The translations under genes and the position numbers were made by a program. Of a stretch of 64,000 nucleotides of DNA, positions 63,719 through 64,000 are shown piece after piece. The notes under the pieces were generated by a model. The model was not told the origin of the DNA, made no database searches, and was given only the letters and a program-made list of their open reading frames with translations. Source of the stretch: Spectribacter acetivorans. GTDB taxonomy: Bacteria > Pseudomonadota > Gammaproteobacteria > Nevskiales > Salinisphaeraceae. The stretch covers positions 248,001 through 312,000 of the forward strand of contig NZ_JAVRHY010000001.1 of the NCBI RefSeq assembly GCF_031846305.1. The letters run 5' to 3'. The first letter of the stretch is position 1, and each line of letters starts with the position of its first letter.

Positions 63719-64000
63719 ATGGGATTGGCAAGGCTGGCGCGGACCACGGGGATGCTGGTGGCACTGATCGCGGGCACCGCCGCTGCGGCGGAATCGGGCC
63801 CGGATGTGACCACGATCACTACCGGTACGGCCCATCGCGATCTGTTCGCGGTGGCAGTGGGCGAAGGCGGCGTGGGAGTCGCGGTTGGCGATCGCGGTTC
63901 GCTGGTGGTCAGCAGCGACGGCGGCCAGACCTGGGAACGCCAGGATTACGACACCCGGCGTGCCTTCCTCGACGTCACCATGGTCGGTGATCGGCAGGTG
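63719..64000 (+). CDS. YCF48/BNR-repeat protein, N-terminal part
   Basis: The gene runs out of the window; 94 residues are visible. The signal (L-V-A-L-I-A-G-T-A-A-A-A) is followed by V-G-D-R-G-S-L-V-V-S-S-D-G-G-Q-T-W-E, an Asp-box BNR/YCF48 repeat typical of photosystem-II-assembly-like beta-propellers that in non-phototrophs often accompany MMPL exporters. Translation start ATG 63719 has GGAGAACAGGGGT upstream. Probably periplasmic. Confidence 0.85.
   Translation, partial: MGLARLARTTGMLVALIAGTAAAAESGPDVTTITTGTAHRDLFAVAVGEGGVGVAVGDRGSLVVSSDGGQTWERQDYDTRRAFLDVTMVGDRQV

Overview
The window is GC-rich chromosomal DNA of a non-enteric gammaproteobacterium. The clearest pointers are an algZ-algR-hemCDXY cluster divergent from argH, a dnaG-rpoD pair, ppk and ppx, a TonB-ExbB-ExbD system under probable Fur control, and a long MMPL-type exporter followed by a YCF48-like gene. 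The genus cannot be fixed from the sequence. The Chromatiales / Nevskiales / Xanthomonadales neighbourhood is my guess from gene content. I see no prophage, plasmid, CRISPR array or insertion sequence. The region reads as core chromosome interrupted by small accessory patches.

Layout. 1-2.2 kb: end of a glutathione transferase gene, a glutathionyl-hydroquinone reductase and a DoxX protein, with an imperfect inverted repeat between convergent genes. 2.3-9.0 kb (minus): a tightly packed block, algZ-algR-hemC-hemD-hemX-hemY plus a nucleotide-sugar-epimerase-like gene, that would couple a LytS/LytTR two-component system to early haem synthesis. 9.1-19 kb: argH, stress-type and Sel1-repeat proteins, a lipoprotein-type animal haem peroxidase, a membrane adenylate cyclase, a beta-hydroxyacid dehydrogenase and speA. 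19-26.6 kb: speE divergent from speA, an enoyl-CoA hydratase, a PRISE-family reductase broken by two lesions, a 71-bp tandem repeat beside a tRNA(CAU), and a MaoC + thiolase-like pair in which the thiolase has lost its nucleophile. 26.6-32.4 kb (minus): ppk-dnaG-rpoD without rpsU. 32.5-45.7 kb: PhzF, DUF423, a calyx-rich lipoprotein divergent from a NarL-type kinase/regulator pair, ppx, a MATE pump, an esterase, a fatty-acid desaturase and a thioesterase. 45.9-51 kb (minus): a repeat-rich secreted protein, ttcA, a DCC protein, fpr, and exbB-exbD-exbD-tonB. 51.4-58.9 kb (minus): a GMC oxidoreductase and a complete RND efflux operon. 59.1-64 kb: an HNH nuclease, a secreted protein, then the start of an MMPL exporter / YCF48 operon that runs out of the window.

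How the genes work together. Iron and haem are a recurring theme: haem synthesis genes, energised iron uptake (TonB-ExbBD), ferredoxin-NADP reductase, a haem peroxidase and a di-iron desaturase, with three look-alike Fur sites at exbB, fpr and the desaturase. Polyphosphate is made (ppk) and degraded (ppx) by genes about 7 kb apart. Polyamine synthesis is split over a divergent speA/speE pair. The strongest oddities are the thiolase-superfamily protein lacking catalytic Cys and His, the second ExbD lacking its proton-carrying Asp, an orphan plus-strand terminator beside the exbB Fur site (possible iron-regulated small RNA), and paired GC palindromes in front of the NarL-type system.
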